From assembly GCF_027887165.1 (NCBI RefSeq), contig NC_077229.1, positions 114,840,520-114,904,519 of the forward strand: DNA of 64,000 nucleotides. Direction: 5' to 3'. This stretch comes from Monodelphis domestica (Eukaryota; Chordata; Mammalia; Didelphimorphia; Didelphidae). A program made the translations under genes and the position numbers. Of the stretch, positions 21,701 to 32,730 are shown in pieces. The notes beneath the pieces are model-generated. The model worked only from the letters and a program-made list of their open reading frames with translations, was not told the DNA's origin and searched no databases. How positions within the stretch are numbered: the first letter of the stretch is position 1; each line of letters opens with the position of its first letter.

Positions 21701-22475
21701 TTGTTTGCTGATCCCTCCCCCCCGTTCCATTCACTATAGTATAGAATCTTTCTTTTTTTTCTTTCTTCGTTTTCTGTTGTTTGCTCATATCCACCCCTTC
21801 TTTGCTCCCCATATTTGTTTGTGCTCTTGCTCCTCTTATATTTTTGGTTTTGGGGGCTTCTTTCAGTCTCCCCTCTTAGAGCTTTGACAAAAGATCTCTG
21901 GGGGAGGGTTGTTAGGGGTTTGAGCTTCCCTGTCCTCTGGAGGCTTTTGATTGGATTAAAATCCAGCAGACAATAGGGGAGGATGTGGAGCCTGGGCTTC
22001 CCTGAGTTCTGAATACTTTTGATGGGATTAAGTTCAGCTTGGTTGGGCTGGATGTGCTCTGAGGCCTACACCTCCTGTAAGGCTGGAGCAAATATAGAGG
22101 ATCTTCACAGCTCTGGCCAGGCTGCCAGCTCTATGCTCCCTCTCTAGCTCCTTCCCTGCCATCTGTGTTCAAGGTTCTGAGCTTGGCACAGCCCTGTCCA
22201 CAAGGTATGTCCTTTAGACCAGCACCTTTGCCCGCCCAGAATTTCCCACTGCCACTGGAGTCTCAGCAGTCTAGGTGGGCAGGGGGAGAGGTCCTGGGTC
22301 CTTCTGCTTTCCCCTTAAATTCAAATGTTCTCGGATTCTGGCTTTGTGGGGGGGCATACCTTTTTAATTGAGTCCAGCAGGAGGGATCCTTGGCTCTGTC
22401 TTGTTGTTAGGTTTGATTTTCAGTCCCCTAGGAGCATTCCATTTGTGATCGGTAAGGAAGGGTATTCAGAGGTCT

Positions 22476-22490
22476 TGCTATCAAACTTTT
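22476..22490. repeat. TSD of the HAL1-like element, right
   Basis: Exact partner of 19246-19260; after it the host L1 reading resumes. Confidence 0.9.
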
Positions 22491-23455
22491 AAAGAATAAT
22501 TAGTACAAATACTACATAATTTTTTCTTGAAATGTATAAAAAATATCTTATTAAATTATATGAGGCAAATATAATCCTAAAAATATCTAATACCTAGACC
22601 AGGGGAAAGTAAAGCACAAAATACAAACTATGGAGCAGTATCAGTAATGATATTTATTCAAAAATTTTAATGAAATCTTGTCAAACAGATTATAGCCAAT
22701 TATCCAAGAAATATTAATTCTGGCCAATTTGCATTTATAGCACGAAGATAAAGGTGTTTCAACATCAGGGAAACAATAAACATAATTAATCCTATTTTAA
22801 AGGTAAAAACAACAAAGAACATATAATCCTCAGTAGATATTGGAAAAGCCTTTAACAAAATACTGAACAGCACAAATTTATGCTTAAAATTATGCTAAAA
22901 ATCTTTCCTAAATGCGGGCATAAAGAGAACTTTAAAAAGTATTAATCTACATTCAAAAGGAAAAATCATATACAAAGGGTATACACTTGAATATTTCCCC
23001 CCAAATTCAAGAATAAAGCAAGAATATCTACTATCCCTATTGTCATATGGTATAATTCTAGAAATGCTATCAATAGCAATAATTCAAAGAAAAGAAATTA
23101 AATGTATAAAAATAGACAAAGAGAAAAAACTATTCTTATTTTATGAATAATAAGATGGATTACTTAGAAAATATTATGGAATCATAAAAGATGCTAATTA
23201 AGATAATTGAATGCTTCAGAAAAGTTGCTTGCTACAAAATAATGCCTCAAAAACCAAAAGTATTTCTACATAATAATGCCAAAATGCAAAAAGTACATAA
23301 AATATTTATATACAACACCTTACACCTTTTCCATAATACATTCTAAATTTAAATGAGCTCTAAATATTAAAGATCATTTTATATATGTCTTTATGTATTT
23401 ATCATAAGAGAAGCACATTATGCATCTTACAGCTTTGGGCAGGAGATATATTCTT

Positions 23456-23975
23456 TTTCCACCTTTTTCATTTTATTTTATTTTTCTTTACATATTGTTA
23501 CAATTTTTGATAATTATTTCCTGACATTTTGTAATATGTGTTCTCTCCCTCTCTCCCCTTCCCAAGATGACAGGTCACATGATATTGGTTGGACATGTTT
23601 ACATGTTCATCATGTTATGAAAGAAAACACATATCACATACTAAAGAAAAATTAATGGAAGAAATAAGATGAAGAATGGTATACTTCAATGCTTCATTCA
23701 GTCTATCAGTTTCTTCTATAGTAGTGGATAACCTTTTTCATCATCCCTTGGAGTTTTTCTGGATCCTTGAATTGCTAACAGTTAATTCATTCATAATTGA
23801 TCATTGTTTATTATTGCTAGTTAATGTGTACAATGTTCTCCTGATTCTTTTCACTTCATTTTGCATCACTTCATAGGTCTTTTCAGAGTTTTTATATCTT
23901 TCTGTTTGTCATTTCTTATGGAGCAATAGTATTCCATTGTAATTCTATACCACAATTTATTTAGCTATTCCCCTG
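23456..23975 (-). mobile_element. 5'-truncated L1 with 14-bp TSD
   Basis: Antisense L1 3' end flanked by ggagatatattctt at 23442-23455 and 23976-23989. The plus strand shows a pyrimidine-rich 3'UTR, then 'gtgtacaatgttctcctgat', 'gcatcacttcataggtc' and 'gcaatagtattccattg', from the end of ORF2. It is the third insertion in the old host L1, in the opposite orientation. Confidence 0.85.
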
Positions 23976-24929
23976 GGAGATATATTCTTAACCTAATTAA
24001 ACTCTAAAGATTCTGCACAAGCAAAATTAATGCACTTCAGATTTAAAAAAAAAGTAGTGGACAAATGGGAAAATATCTTTCTACCAAATTTCTCTGATAA
24101 GAATTAGGTATACAATTTATAAATAATTAAGGAATACATATAAGACCAAAAAACATCCCCCCAAATATGTATTCAAATGATGTGAAAAACAATTTTCAAA
24201 AGAATTACCAAGTATTACTAACAGTGAAAGAACGATCTGAATAGAAATAAAAGTAGTGACAATGAAAAGAACACCAGGTAACAACTCATCTTCTGCAAAC
24301 TGGCAAAGATGATAAAAACTGTGAATAGTCAGGGCTGCAGGGATTATAGGAAAATAGGCACACACATGTATTAATGGTGAACTATAAATCAGCTTAACCA
24401 TTTTGAAAATAATTTGGAATTTTCCAAATGAAGTGGTTAAAATTCCATATGTTTTGGCTCACTGAATTCTACTACAAGGCTTACACCCCAGGATTCCATT
24501 AATAAGAAGAAAGTCCCCAGACATCAAAATATTTATAGCAGTACTTTTCATTATAGCCAAGGATTGAATATCCATTTCTTAGAGAATGACTAAACAAATT
24601 ATTTTTATTGATCTACATTCTACATTAATATAATGTAAAATTACGATGCTGTAAGGAATGAAAAATATGCTAAATACAGAAAAGCATGAAAAGATATACA
24701 TGAACTGATGTAGTGTGAAGGAAACAGTTAAGGAAACAATATACTCAATGAATATAGCAGTGTAAATGAAAATGAATAACCATAAAAATTCAGCAATCAA
24801 TATAGATGATAGGCATCTATCTCATCCTGCTTCCACATGATTTTGACTTATTCTCCATATTTTGAGAGTCTTTTTATTGCATGTAACTTAGAAATTATGT
24901 GTATTTCCTATGGTAAAACTTATTTAAAA

Positions 24930-25370
24930 TATTATGGATCAATGTTATATGTGGATAATTTTGGGCAACAGTGTGTTCTGTGAAGATGGTCTGTTTCCAA
25001 GATAATTTAGTAAATAAATTATGAGGTTTGTATTTGAGACATGAGACTGTCTTGTCTGTAATTTCATAATGAAAGCAACTTTTCTTGTATAATTTTAGCT
25101 ACCAGGTTTTATTTAGATAGTCATTAGGTGCTAAAATTTTAGAGCCTGCATGAGGAGTTGCAAAGGCTTTATTATCTCCTTGCATAGTCCAAGTTCTTTA
25201 ATAATAACCCATTGATAAGTTCTAAAGGGAATGACCTGGTCCTGACTTTGCCATCATAAAACCTATAGGAAAAAGTAATCTTTTAAATTCAGCCAATTGT
25301 TAAATACTTTGTTGACACTGTAAATAGTTCTTTTGAACATCATTCATGTAGGATCCTTTCACCATTTTTA
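24930..25370. other. Nothing recognised
   Basis: AT-rich; no supported feature. Confidence 0.4.
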
Positions 25371-25375
25371 TATCT

Positions 25376-25855
25376 TAACCATTTCATAGACTCTCCTTGG
25401 AGAGAAACCTCTTTTGGTTCCATGATTATTATAATTATTATCCAAAGTGGCCAAAACCTGGCAAAACCATCTCAGCAGACCAGCAAAACCAGGCTGTGAG
25501 TAACTGACTGACCTCAAACTCATCAGTGACATAGGGTCATGTCTCCCCAAAGCACATGAAGGTTCCCTCTAGTACAATGGGTGGATGAAAACATTTAGCT
25601 CCATTAAAGAGGTAAAGCAGGTGCCAGGCAGTGGGTAGAGTATGTCCAGGCCATCTACTGCACCCTGGGCCATTGCCAGTCATCCTGACTTTTGTCTTGC
25701 CCCTGGACTAGATGACTCGGGGAGAGAGACTGAGGTTGATAAGTTTTTTCAACTCTACCTCCCTTAAATCCAATCCACACACACACATCTATGATGTTAT
25801 TGGTCCTCTCTGCTTCAAGGGACAAACAATAACAATAGTATTATTTCATGTCGCA
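25376..25855 (+). repeat. Family R interspersed repeat, copy 1
   Basis: Carries, in order, 'gaccagcaaaaccaggctg', 'ggccattgccagtcatcctg', 'acttttgtcttgcccctgg', 'actagatgactcggggag', 'cccttaaatccaatcc' and a tail 'gggacaaacaataacaat'. The same right half recurs at 29527-29713/30349-30505 (reverse) and 47931-48432. The CAA-rich tail recalls RTE-clade LINE/SINE ends. I recall such sequence as common in marsupials but cannot name the family. Confidence 0.65.
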
Positions 25856-25954
25856 CACCATCAAGTTCAGTGTTTGCTCCCAAGGGAAGAGATAGTTCAT
25901 GAAAAATTCAAAGGAATTTTAAATTAAAACCAGAGGACTGCAGTGATGTATACA

Positions 25955-26280
25955 GCTAACACATTATGAGCTTCTTATATAAGTTTCGTATATCTCTTAT
26001 TCCCAGCTTCAAGCCCATCCTGTATTTTCTCACTTCCATGCCTTTGTTCATGCTCTTCCCAAATTCTAGGCATCTAATGCAGTGATGAATACTATATACC
26101 TCTTGAAGATTCGCCTTTTCTTTCTGGTCAGCAAAGACTTTCCTTATCATTTTGTTTTATACTTCCATAATGCACTCACCATATCATATTATATGTGAGG
26201 AGGGGAACACTATCTTCCCTATCACTTAGAACTATGCTGTGCACACAGTAGGTATATCATAAGTATTTGCTGTGATATTG
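25955..26280 (+). repeat. L2 relic
   Basis: Shows 'cactatcttccctatcactt', 'gaactatgctgtgcacacagtagg' (diverged L2 end) and an L2-like upstream body. Confidence 0.5.
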
Positions 26281-26299
26281 TTATTTAAGTAGAATTTGC

Positions 26300-26755
26300 T
26301 TATGCTGTACTCTGCAGATACTCACCAAGGCAGGCGTAACAAGCACCTAAGACAAGCTCACTTACTATAAGAGGGCAATTCAAAGTCCTTTCCTCTACTT
26401 GCTTCTCTTCGGTGCTGGTGCTCTTGACCCAGGCTATCTCCTTCCACATCTATCTGAGAAATCTTATTGCCTAAGACCTAATTCTGAACTCTAGTGGACA
26501 TGAGTTTCTCAAATATGCCTTTAAAGTTTTTGCTCTATTCTGTTCGATTCTATAGCCTGGGGCCAAATTCAGTTTGCCATGCTCAGTGCTCCAATTCAAC
26601 TTCAGAGCTTATATTTTACAAAAATAATTCAGGTTGTTGTACTACTGTGAAACTGATAAAATTGCTTTCTTCACAATCATTCTGTCAGGTAAGGATTGGA
26701 CATATTACTCAAATGGATCAATAATATCTTCAGTGTAGGACAATCTCTCTAACAA
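26300..26755. other. Nothing recognised
   Basis: No identifiable repeat, gene or RNA. Confidence 0.4.
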
Positions 26756-26759
26756 TGAA

Positions 26760-26985
26760 ATCAGTCATCCAGTCCATCAACAAACATTTAAATGTTCACT
26801 GTTGACCAGTGACTGTACTAAGCCGTGGAAATACAAAGAAAGGCGAAAAATTTAGTTCCTTCCTTCAGAGTCTACATTCACATTCTAACAAGAAAGGGAG
26901 CATGCAAACAACTAGGTCTATACACAAGACATCAATATGTAACCTTTTTATCCCAGGGTAAATGGGAGGCAGTCTCCTGGAAAAG
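26760..26985 (+). repeat. Family U (unclassified ancient repeat), piece
   Basis: Has 'actgtactaagccgtgg', 'aatacaaagaaaggcgaaa' and 'gcatgcaaacaactaggtc', the same order as at 50100-50580. Likely an old mammalian or marsupial interspersed repeat; class unknown to me. Confidence 0.5.
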
Positions 26986-26989
26986 GTAA

Positions 26990-27375
26990 GAAGTTAAGTG
27001 ACTTTACGTTTATCCCTTTTACATTTCATGTTATTGGATTCAGGGCAACATCTTTGAATCCTGACCATAAAGCATATTAGGTATCCCTCTCTCATTTTTG
27101 GTGTCCTCTACTGATTTGAAAGCAAGCTATAAATGACTTTATTCAAGTCACTGGGGGAAATACTTAAAACCACAGGGACCAGCACAGATCTCCATGGTCT
27201 TCTACTGGGGACCTCCTTCCAAAGTGCCATCAAATCTCTACTAAGTCTTTGGATTCAGCCATTCAATCAATTTTAACTCTCCCTGATTGAATTTTATTAT
27301 TGTCTAGCCCACATCACTACATCTTTAAAGAAAATAGTTGGAAATTTCAAATGCTTTGCAAAACTCTAGCTACAC
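26990..27375 (-). repeat. L3/CR1 reverse-transcriptase relic
   Basis: On the plus strand: 'atccctctctcatttttggtg', 'tcaagtcactgggggaaat', 'accagcacagatctccatgg', 'acctccttccaaagtgcc', 'gccattcaatcaattt'. The antisense of these encodes the CR1/L3 RT block whose intact form reads like SGVPQGSVLGPVLF...FADDTK. Here the frame is broken. Confidence 0.7.
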
Positions 27376-27379
27376 TGCA

Positions 27380-27512
27380 TGTCACTTCATCCTTCAAACT
27401 TCAGTACTTTCATCTCTAAAATGGGCATAAAGATCCTTTCTGTACCATCCTCACAAGTCTATGGTGAGGAAATGAAACAATGGATGTAAAGAGCTTTATA
27501 AGAGGCTATTTT
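27380..27512 (+). repeat. MIR relic
   Basis: Sense order 'catctctaaaatgggcataa', 'ggtgaggaaatgaaac', 'gtaaagagctttataaga'. Confidence 0.6.
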
Positions 27513-27514
27513 GT

Positions 27515-27700
27515 TTTGCTCTAAACAAGAATTCTTATCCTGGAACCCCTGAACTTTTCAAAAATTTCAATAGCTCTATATAAATATGTTTGGTTGCCCT
27601 TGGTAATCCTATTTATTCATTTTTATTAATTATTTTTAAATCCTTTTTCTGAAAAGGGATTCATCTTACTGTCAAAGGGGTCTGAACCATATTCTAGAAG
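27515..27700 (-). mobile_element. hAT-like non-autonomous DNA transposon
   Basis: Begins 'aagaattcttatcctggaac' and ends in an inverted phrase 'aaaggggtctgaacc'; the middle has 'ccttggtaatcctatttattc'. I recall this as a short mammalian element with termini like CAGGGGTTCTTAACC. A second copy lies at 31640-31770. The exact family is uncertain. Confidence 0.5.
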
Positions 27701-27984
27701 GAAGTCAGAATATCTTTTTATTCAGTCTTCATGGCATCTGATGGAATGATTTCATCTCCTCATTTGAAATGCTAAAGCAACCAAGTGCACTGGGAAACCA
27801 GGAGCTCATGCTAGCTTTTCACCGGGGGTGGAATTTCCATCCTGCTGTGCAGTGTGTCCAGGTCTTAGATTCCTGCAGTAAAACAAGAGGAGAATATTAT
27901 ATGAGCCTCCTTCCTGTTTAGGGACTATAACAGCCAAGGAGAAAGAGAACCCAGCACAAACACTGATTCCAACACTAAAACCTG

Positions 27985-28110
27985 CAGACCACTTTGTTGG
28001 AGGCAAAAACACTAGACTTGGACTCTGAAAAACTCAGTTCTTGTCTTGGACCTACTACATTTACTGTGTGACCTTGGGTAAAGTCACAGCTTTCCTGTTT
28101 CCTCCTCTTC
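27985..28110 (+). repeat. MIR relic
   Basis: Sense: 'acactagacttggactctga', 'actgtgtgaccttgggtaa'. Confidence 0.6.
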
Positions 28111-28349
28111 AAGACAGAACTATGATTTTTAAAGCCTATGCCTCTCTCTACTAAGTCCTTACCTGATGCCTCTGTGAGATATGAAGATGATGCTGGGTTC
28201 TCAGAGACTATGTCAACTGGAAACAAAGTCTGCCAGCCTCTACGTCTTGTGAATGTGCTGCTTCTCAAACAGGACACTCTATGTCCTGAGTCTGAACATT
28301 TTTGATGTCTATGTCTCATACACAGCACATTCTCCCTCCTCATCTTAAT

Positions 28350-28690
28350 CTCCTGACTTCCCAGGTTTCTTTCAAGTCCTAGCTAAAGTCTTATCTTCTG
28401 CAAGAAGCATTTTCCCATTTCCTACTACTATCTCCACTTCTGTGAATATCTTCCCTGAGAGATTAGCTCACATTTACACTATGTATATATATTATATTTA
28501 TATATCCTTTTATATATAATTTTTTTACATGATGTGTCCTATTCATCTCATATACACTTCAGTATATGCTTCTTGAGGTTATGGATCCTTTTTTTGCTTT
28601 TGCCTGTGTCCTCAGCACTTAGAACAGTGCCTGGTACATAGCAGGTGCTAAATAAATATTGATTGGTTGATTATTAACTAAATTCCATAC
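28350..28690 (+). repeat. L2 3' end
   Basis: 'tttcaagtcctagctaaagtc', 'ttatcttctgcaagaagca', 'ttagaacagtgcctggtac', 'taaataaatattgattgg'. A good L2 terminus, with an AT-rich patch inside. Confidence 0.7.
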
Positions 28691-28889
28691 ACTAAGCACT
28701 TAATAAATGCTTGTGATGTGATTTGTTTTGTCCACAACTCCTCATTAAAAATTAGAGACATAGGAAGTTGTGCTGGGTGTTGCTGGAGAGAGTATATCAC
28801 AAGGGTCGGTGTGGAAAAAGCCCTATTCATATAAAGTGCTGCATATGTGCCAATTATTATTATTTTTTACTTTTAGCTGGGTGGAACAG

Positions 28890-29045
28890 AAAACTGAAGT
28901 GAGAATAACCTTGGATTTAGCATCAGAAAACCTGAGATCAAGTCCCTCTCAGCTATTTAGCACCACTGTGTAATCTCTTGTCAGTTCTCTAAAACTAATC
29001 TAGGTTGGTTTTCTCAACTCTAAAATAAAGAAGAGTGAACTATGT
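28890..29045 (+). repeat. MIR relic
   Basis: Sense: 'ttggatttagcatcagaaaacc', 'actgtgtaatctcttgtcag', 'ctcaactctaaaataaag'. Confidence 0.6.
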
Positions 29046-29049
29046 GGTG

Positions 29050-29526
29050 TATGGCCCTATCTAGCTCGCATTCTCTCCAACTATCTCTATCAAACTATAA
29101 ACAAAAATTCTATGTCTTTTTCCTCTCCCTTCTTCCTTCCTATAGGTGAGCTTCTGATCTTTTGCTAGGAACCAGGTCACCATAGCATTACCTTCATTCT
29201 CAATTCCATATACCCTTTCCCTCATTTCTTTCTTCCCTACCTTTCTCTGTAAACCTTTTACATTCTGTCTTCTCCTGTTAGAATATAAGGTACTATTATA
29301 CTTTTCTAGGGATCTCTTGGTTTGGTACAGTATTTGGCACACAGTGTTTATCTATCTACTTACCTATCATCATCTCTAGTTACATTAGTTATTGTTAATA
29401 ACTATCATGTATCTAATAATCTATAAGTTGTAGTTATAATATAATGGTAGCAATTATTATTATCTATCATCTCTCTAATCATCTATCTGTGTATCATCTA
29501 GAGCTACAATGTTAGCTATTATTGGT
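29050..29526. other. Nothing firm; ATCT-rich patches
   Basis: An L2-like end may lie near 29280-29345. From 29350 the DNA is rich in TATC/ATCT words without a clean array. The minus-strand 93-codon frame at 29061-29342 has no recognisable domain. Confidence 0.35.
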
Positions 29527-29713
29527 GGTGTTGTTCATCCTTCATTTCAGAGTACCACAGAGTTATGGCTTGACATTCAAGTGAATTGGATTTAAGTGAG
29601 ACAGAGTTGCCCCAAGCTGTCAGCCTAACTTTCTGTTCCTGAGTCATCCAAGTCTAGTTTCAAGACAAAAGTCAGGACAACTGGCAAAGGGCCTAGAATG
29701 TGCGAGATAATCT
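29527..29713 (-). repeat. Family R, copy 2, tail half (split)
   Basis: Antisense of the family R right half: 'gttcatccttcatttcaga', 'ttggatttaagtgagacaga', 'caagacaaaagtcaggac', 'ggcaaagggcctag'. It is split at gagataatct by an L1 and resumes at 30349. Confidence 0.75.
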
Positions 29714-30348
29714 TTTTTTTTTCATTTTCATTTAAATTTTAGAATATTTTTCTATGGTTACAAGATTCATGTTCTTTCCCTCCCCTTCCCCCAAACCCCT
29801 CCCACACCTGGCGTGCAATTCCATTGGGTTTTACTTGTGTCAATAATCCAGACCTATTTCCATATTATTAATATTTGCACCAGGGTGATTGTTTAGAGTC
29901 TACATCCCCAATCATACCCCCATCGACCCATGTTTTTCTTCTGTTTCTGCTCCCACAGTCCTTTCTCTGAATGTGCATAGCATTCTTTCCCTAAGTCCCT
30001 CAGAATTTTCCTGGATCTTCGCATTATTTCTAATGGTGAAGTCCATTACATTCGATTGTACCACAGTGTATCAGTTTCTGTGTACAATGTTCTCCTAGTT
30101 CTTCTCCTTTCACTCTGCATCAATTCATGAAGGTTATTCCAGTCCCCATGTAATTCCTCCACTTTATTATTCCTTTGAGCACAATAGTATTCCATCATCA
30201 ACAGTTACCACAATTTATTCAGCCATTCCCCAACTGAAGGGCCCTTTGATCCATACCACTACTGGATTTATACCCCAAAGAAATCATAGGGAAAAAGACT
30301 TGTACAAAAATATTTATAGCCATGCTTTTTGTGGTGGCAAAACATTGG
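29714..30348 (-). mobile_element. L1 insertion with inverted 5' segment (twin priming), 10-bp TSD
   Basis: Flanked by gagataatct at 29704-29713 and 30349-30358. From the left, a poly(T) tail, L1 3'UTR and ORF2 end lie on the minus strand to about 30242. From about 30243 to 30348 the sequence is plus-strand L1 ('atttataccccaaagaaatc', 'gggaaaaagacttgtac'), which belongs just upstream in L1 but is flipped. About 15 bp of L1 are missing at the joint. This is the known twin-priming outcome of L1 integration. Not capable of coding. Confidence 0.9.
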
Positions 30349-30505
30349 GAGATAATCTAGATGTCTTCAACATTTGGCCAAGCTCTAAGTGCTCAACAGC
30401 ACCTGCTTTTCAGCTGTTTTAATGGCCATTGGAACAAATTATTCTCATCTACCCATTCTGCCTTGTGAAGCCTTCATGTGCTTGGGGTAGACATCTCCCT
30501 AGGCT
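30349..30505 (-). repeat. Family R, copy 2, head half
   Basis: Resumes after the TSD: 'acatttggccaagctctaag', 'gctgttttaatggccattgg', 'aacaaattattctcatc'. The reverse complement aligns with 48170-48260 of copy 3. Confidence 0.7.
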
Positions 30506-30689
30506 ATATTTGTCAGTATTAAATATCTGTCATGTATCTTTCTATTTATATATTATTAACTGCCATTTCTCTAATCATCTCTATATTTCTATCATCAATA
30601 GTTACAATTTTGGTGATTTTTATTATTATTAACTATCTATCATCTATAACCATCTATCCATCAATCTATCTATATTTAAGTTCTAAAGA

Positions 30690-31010
30690 TATTGGGCAAG
30701 TCACTTAATTTTTCTTTGGTCTCAGTTTTCTTATCTTCATAAGGAAGAGAATGATTCCTTTCATTCATTTTGCATAGGGGTATTTCAAGGCCCAAATGAA
30801 TTACATAGATTAAATGATTTATAGAGAACTACACAAACATAAACCATCATTAACAGAAGTATTTGTTATTATCGATGTAGAGAAGTAAGAAATAGTATGG
30901 CATGATAAAAAGAAAACTAGCCTCAAAGTCTGGATTCATGTCTCATACCTGACACATACTGCTCTATTACCACAAGCAAATCATTTAACCTCTAAAGTAA
31001 CTCTCTCAAA
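30690..31010 (+). repeat. Two MIR relics side by side
   Basis: First (30690-30865): 'gggcaagtcacttaattttt', 'tgaattacatagattaaatg'. Second (30890-31010): 'atgataaaaagaaaactagcc', 'caaatcatttaacctctaaag'. Confidence 0.55.
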
Positions 31011-31014
31011 GAGA

Positions 31015-31635
31015 GTTGCATAACTATAGTGCTATTCTGCACAGTTGGAAGGAGTGACTTTCATTTCTCAAATGAATGAAATCACAGATTCAGTTAAAAT
31101 TATAAAATTGTCTTTATTTCATGAATTGCCTTGAGTAACCTCATCTTGAATTGTGTCTCAGGTCCTTACTGCTTTGCTATGACCTGTGAAGTCACTCTTG
31201 TGACATCATCCCCCAAGTCTGCCTTTTCAGCCCCAACTCCCACAATTCCTTGACTTGAATTTTCAATATGGAAAACCTGCCAGATCTATTTTCCCTTATC
31301 CTGACATGGTCAGTCCTCATCTCTAAATCCAAATCAGGCCCTCTCAATTTTTATTTAACATTTGAAAGGAGAAAATAAAATCATTACTTACAAAGGTATG
31401 AATGAAGAATTGGAATATCCCTGGTTCCTTCTAAAGTAAAAACCCCTACTCACTATTCCTTTTTCTAAACTCCCCAAACAGTTATTGTCTGGGTTGGTAT
31501 CACTCTTTTCTGCCTTCTCCAAACTCCCATTTATAGATAGGCAGGGAGACCTTGACACAGGTAGAATTGTTAAATGAAGACCAATAGATTATTTTATTGG
31601 CAACTATGCATAATAATGTTAGAAATTAAAAAAAA
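31015..31635. other. Nothing recognised
   Basis: No family or frame identified; somewhat unique in composition. Confidence 0.4.
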
Positions 31636-31639
31636 AAAG

Positions 31640-31770
31640 ATAAGACAGGAGTTCTTAAGATTTTGCAGGTCTGACAAAGCCTATGGACCCCCTTCTCAAA
31701 ATACTTTTTAAATGTATAAAATAAAGTGTATAGGAATACAAAGGAATTAATTCAATTATGTTGAAATAAT
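31640..31770 (+). mobile_element. hAT-like non-autonomous DNA transposon, piece
   Basis: 'caggagttcttaagattttg', 'gacaaagcctatggaccccc', 'tcaaaatactttttaaatg', 'tataggaatacaaagg'. Same family as 27515-27700 in the other orientation. Confidence 0.5.
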
Positions 31771-31779
31771 ATGTACGGT

Positions 31780-32395
31780 CTCTGTGTAATTGCTCATGTA
31801 TGTTAGGTATATGTCCATATGGATTATCTAAATGAAGCTTGTAAGGAGGTATCCATTTATTTCTTACTTTTGCCTGGAGAGAAGTAGGAGAGCAGGGCTA
31901 TGAGGCTGGCCCACTCTAGTTTCCTTTGAAGGAGGATACGAGAATAGCATCATATCTCTGTTCCTCCCTAGATATTGCTAGTGTAGAGGAAATTATTTTT
32001 AGATTCAAGCCACTCTTTAGATCACTATTTCTTAATTGGGAAGGAGTGTTCCAAATTCTCTCTGAAAGCTTGACTTCCTTCCCATCAAATGGTAGTTATA
32101 CAAAATCCATCCCAAATATTGAATAGCAAATAAGCCCTTTTATCCAGGCAGATAGCAAACAGAAATCAAGGAAGCCATACAGTCAATACACAGAAAGAAT
32201 GAGCTCTCATTTCCTTTGTTATTTGTACATTTGTACATTTTATTGGATTTGTGTGCCTCTAATTTAATTTCAAGCAATAGAGTGATCATTGGGTAGGGGA
32301 TTCTGAACTATAATCTGCATAGTCAATTATTCAAAACAAAAAAAAATTATTCAAAACACCAGAAACTAGTGAGTAAATCAATGAGTACTGAACTA
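31780..32395. other. Nothing recognised
   Basis: AT-rich, with a tandem 'acatttgtac' phrase near 32227-32241. No gene. Confidence 0.4.
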
Positions 32396-32397
32396 CA

Positions 32398-32730
32398 TAT
32401 AATAATAATAATAATAATAGTTGATATTGTATATCAATTTAAGGTTTCCAAAGTGCTCCTTCCCACCCTCTCTCTTTCTCTCTTTCACTCATTCTCTCTT
32501 TCTCTCTTTCCATAGATATTATTTATATATATGCATATACATAATCTTATATAACTTATATATGTAACATTATATCACTCTTTTACAAATAAGGAGATGA
32601 GGCAGAGAGAGATTAAAATATTTGCCTGGTAGTCATACAATGGAAAAGGATTTGAGGCTGAATTTGACTCCTATCTCCCTGACTAGCATTCTATCTACTA
32701 TGCCACAATGCTGCCTCACATGAACATATG
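32398..32730 (-). repeat. MIR/THER SINE interrupted by low-complexity DNA
   Basis: (AAT)n at 32399-32418, antisense MIR at both sides ('caaagtgctccttccc'; 'ataaggagatgaggcagag', 'gcattctatctactatgcc'), and a CTCT/ATAT-rich insert at about 32468-32575. Confidence 0.6.

Larger units (their letters stand above)
19261..22475 (-). mobile_element. HAL1-like half-L1 (ORF1 only), with 15-bp TSD
   Basis: A 3.2 kb minus-strand element between perfect 15-bp direct repeats. From its 5' end (22475): a GC-richer 5'UTR to about 21700, an L1-type ORF1 (about 21700-20760), a long pyrimidine-rich (plus-strand view) non-coding section, then a short stretch of the ORF2 C-terminal end and L1 3'UTR (about 19860-19300) and an A-rich tail (19261-19285). 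The endonuclease and most of the reverse transcriptase are missing. HAL1 elements, described from several mammals including opossum, have ORF1 but no ORF2 and depend on L1 proteins supplied in trans. An ordinary L1 with a large internal deletion is the main alternative. Confidence 0.75.
16541..24830 (+). mobile_element. Old L1 ORF2 relic carrying three later insertions
   Basis: Degenerate L1 in sense orientation. Recognisable pieces: endonuclease region near 16960-17080 ('ggaaatacattttaaaagcaaag', 'ctatgcatcaggtaaattt', 'aagcaggagttgcaattatg'); middle ORF2 near 17940-18236; then it resumes at 19234-19260 and 22491-23455 (for example 'tgctatcaaacttttaaaga', 'caagaatatctactatcc') and 23976-24830 ('aatatttatagcagtacttttc', 'atgaactgatgtagtg'). 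The reading frame is thoroughly broken. Inserted in it are a solitary LTR, a HAL1-like element and another L1. The 5' border is uncertain. Confidence 0.7.

Noticed and set aside
27975-28343. 122-codon minus-strand frame
   Set aside because: Overlaps a MIR relic and shows no known motif.
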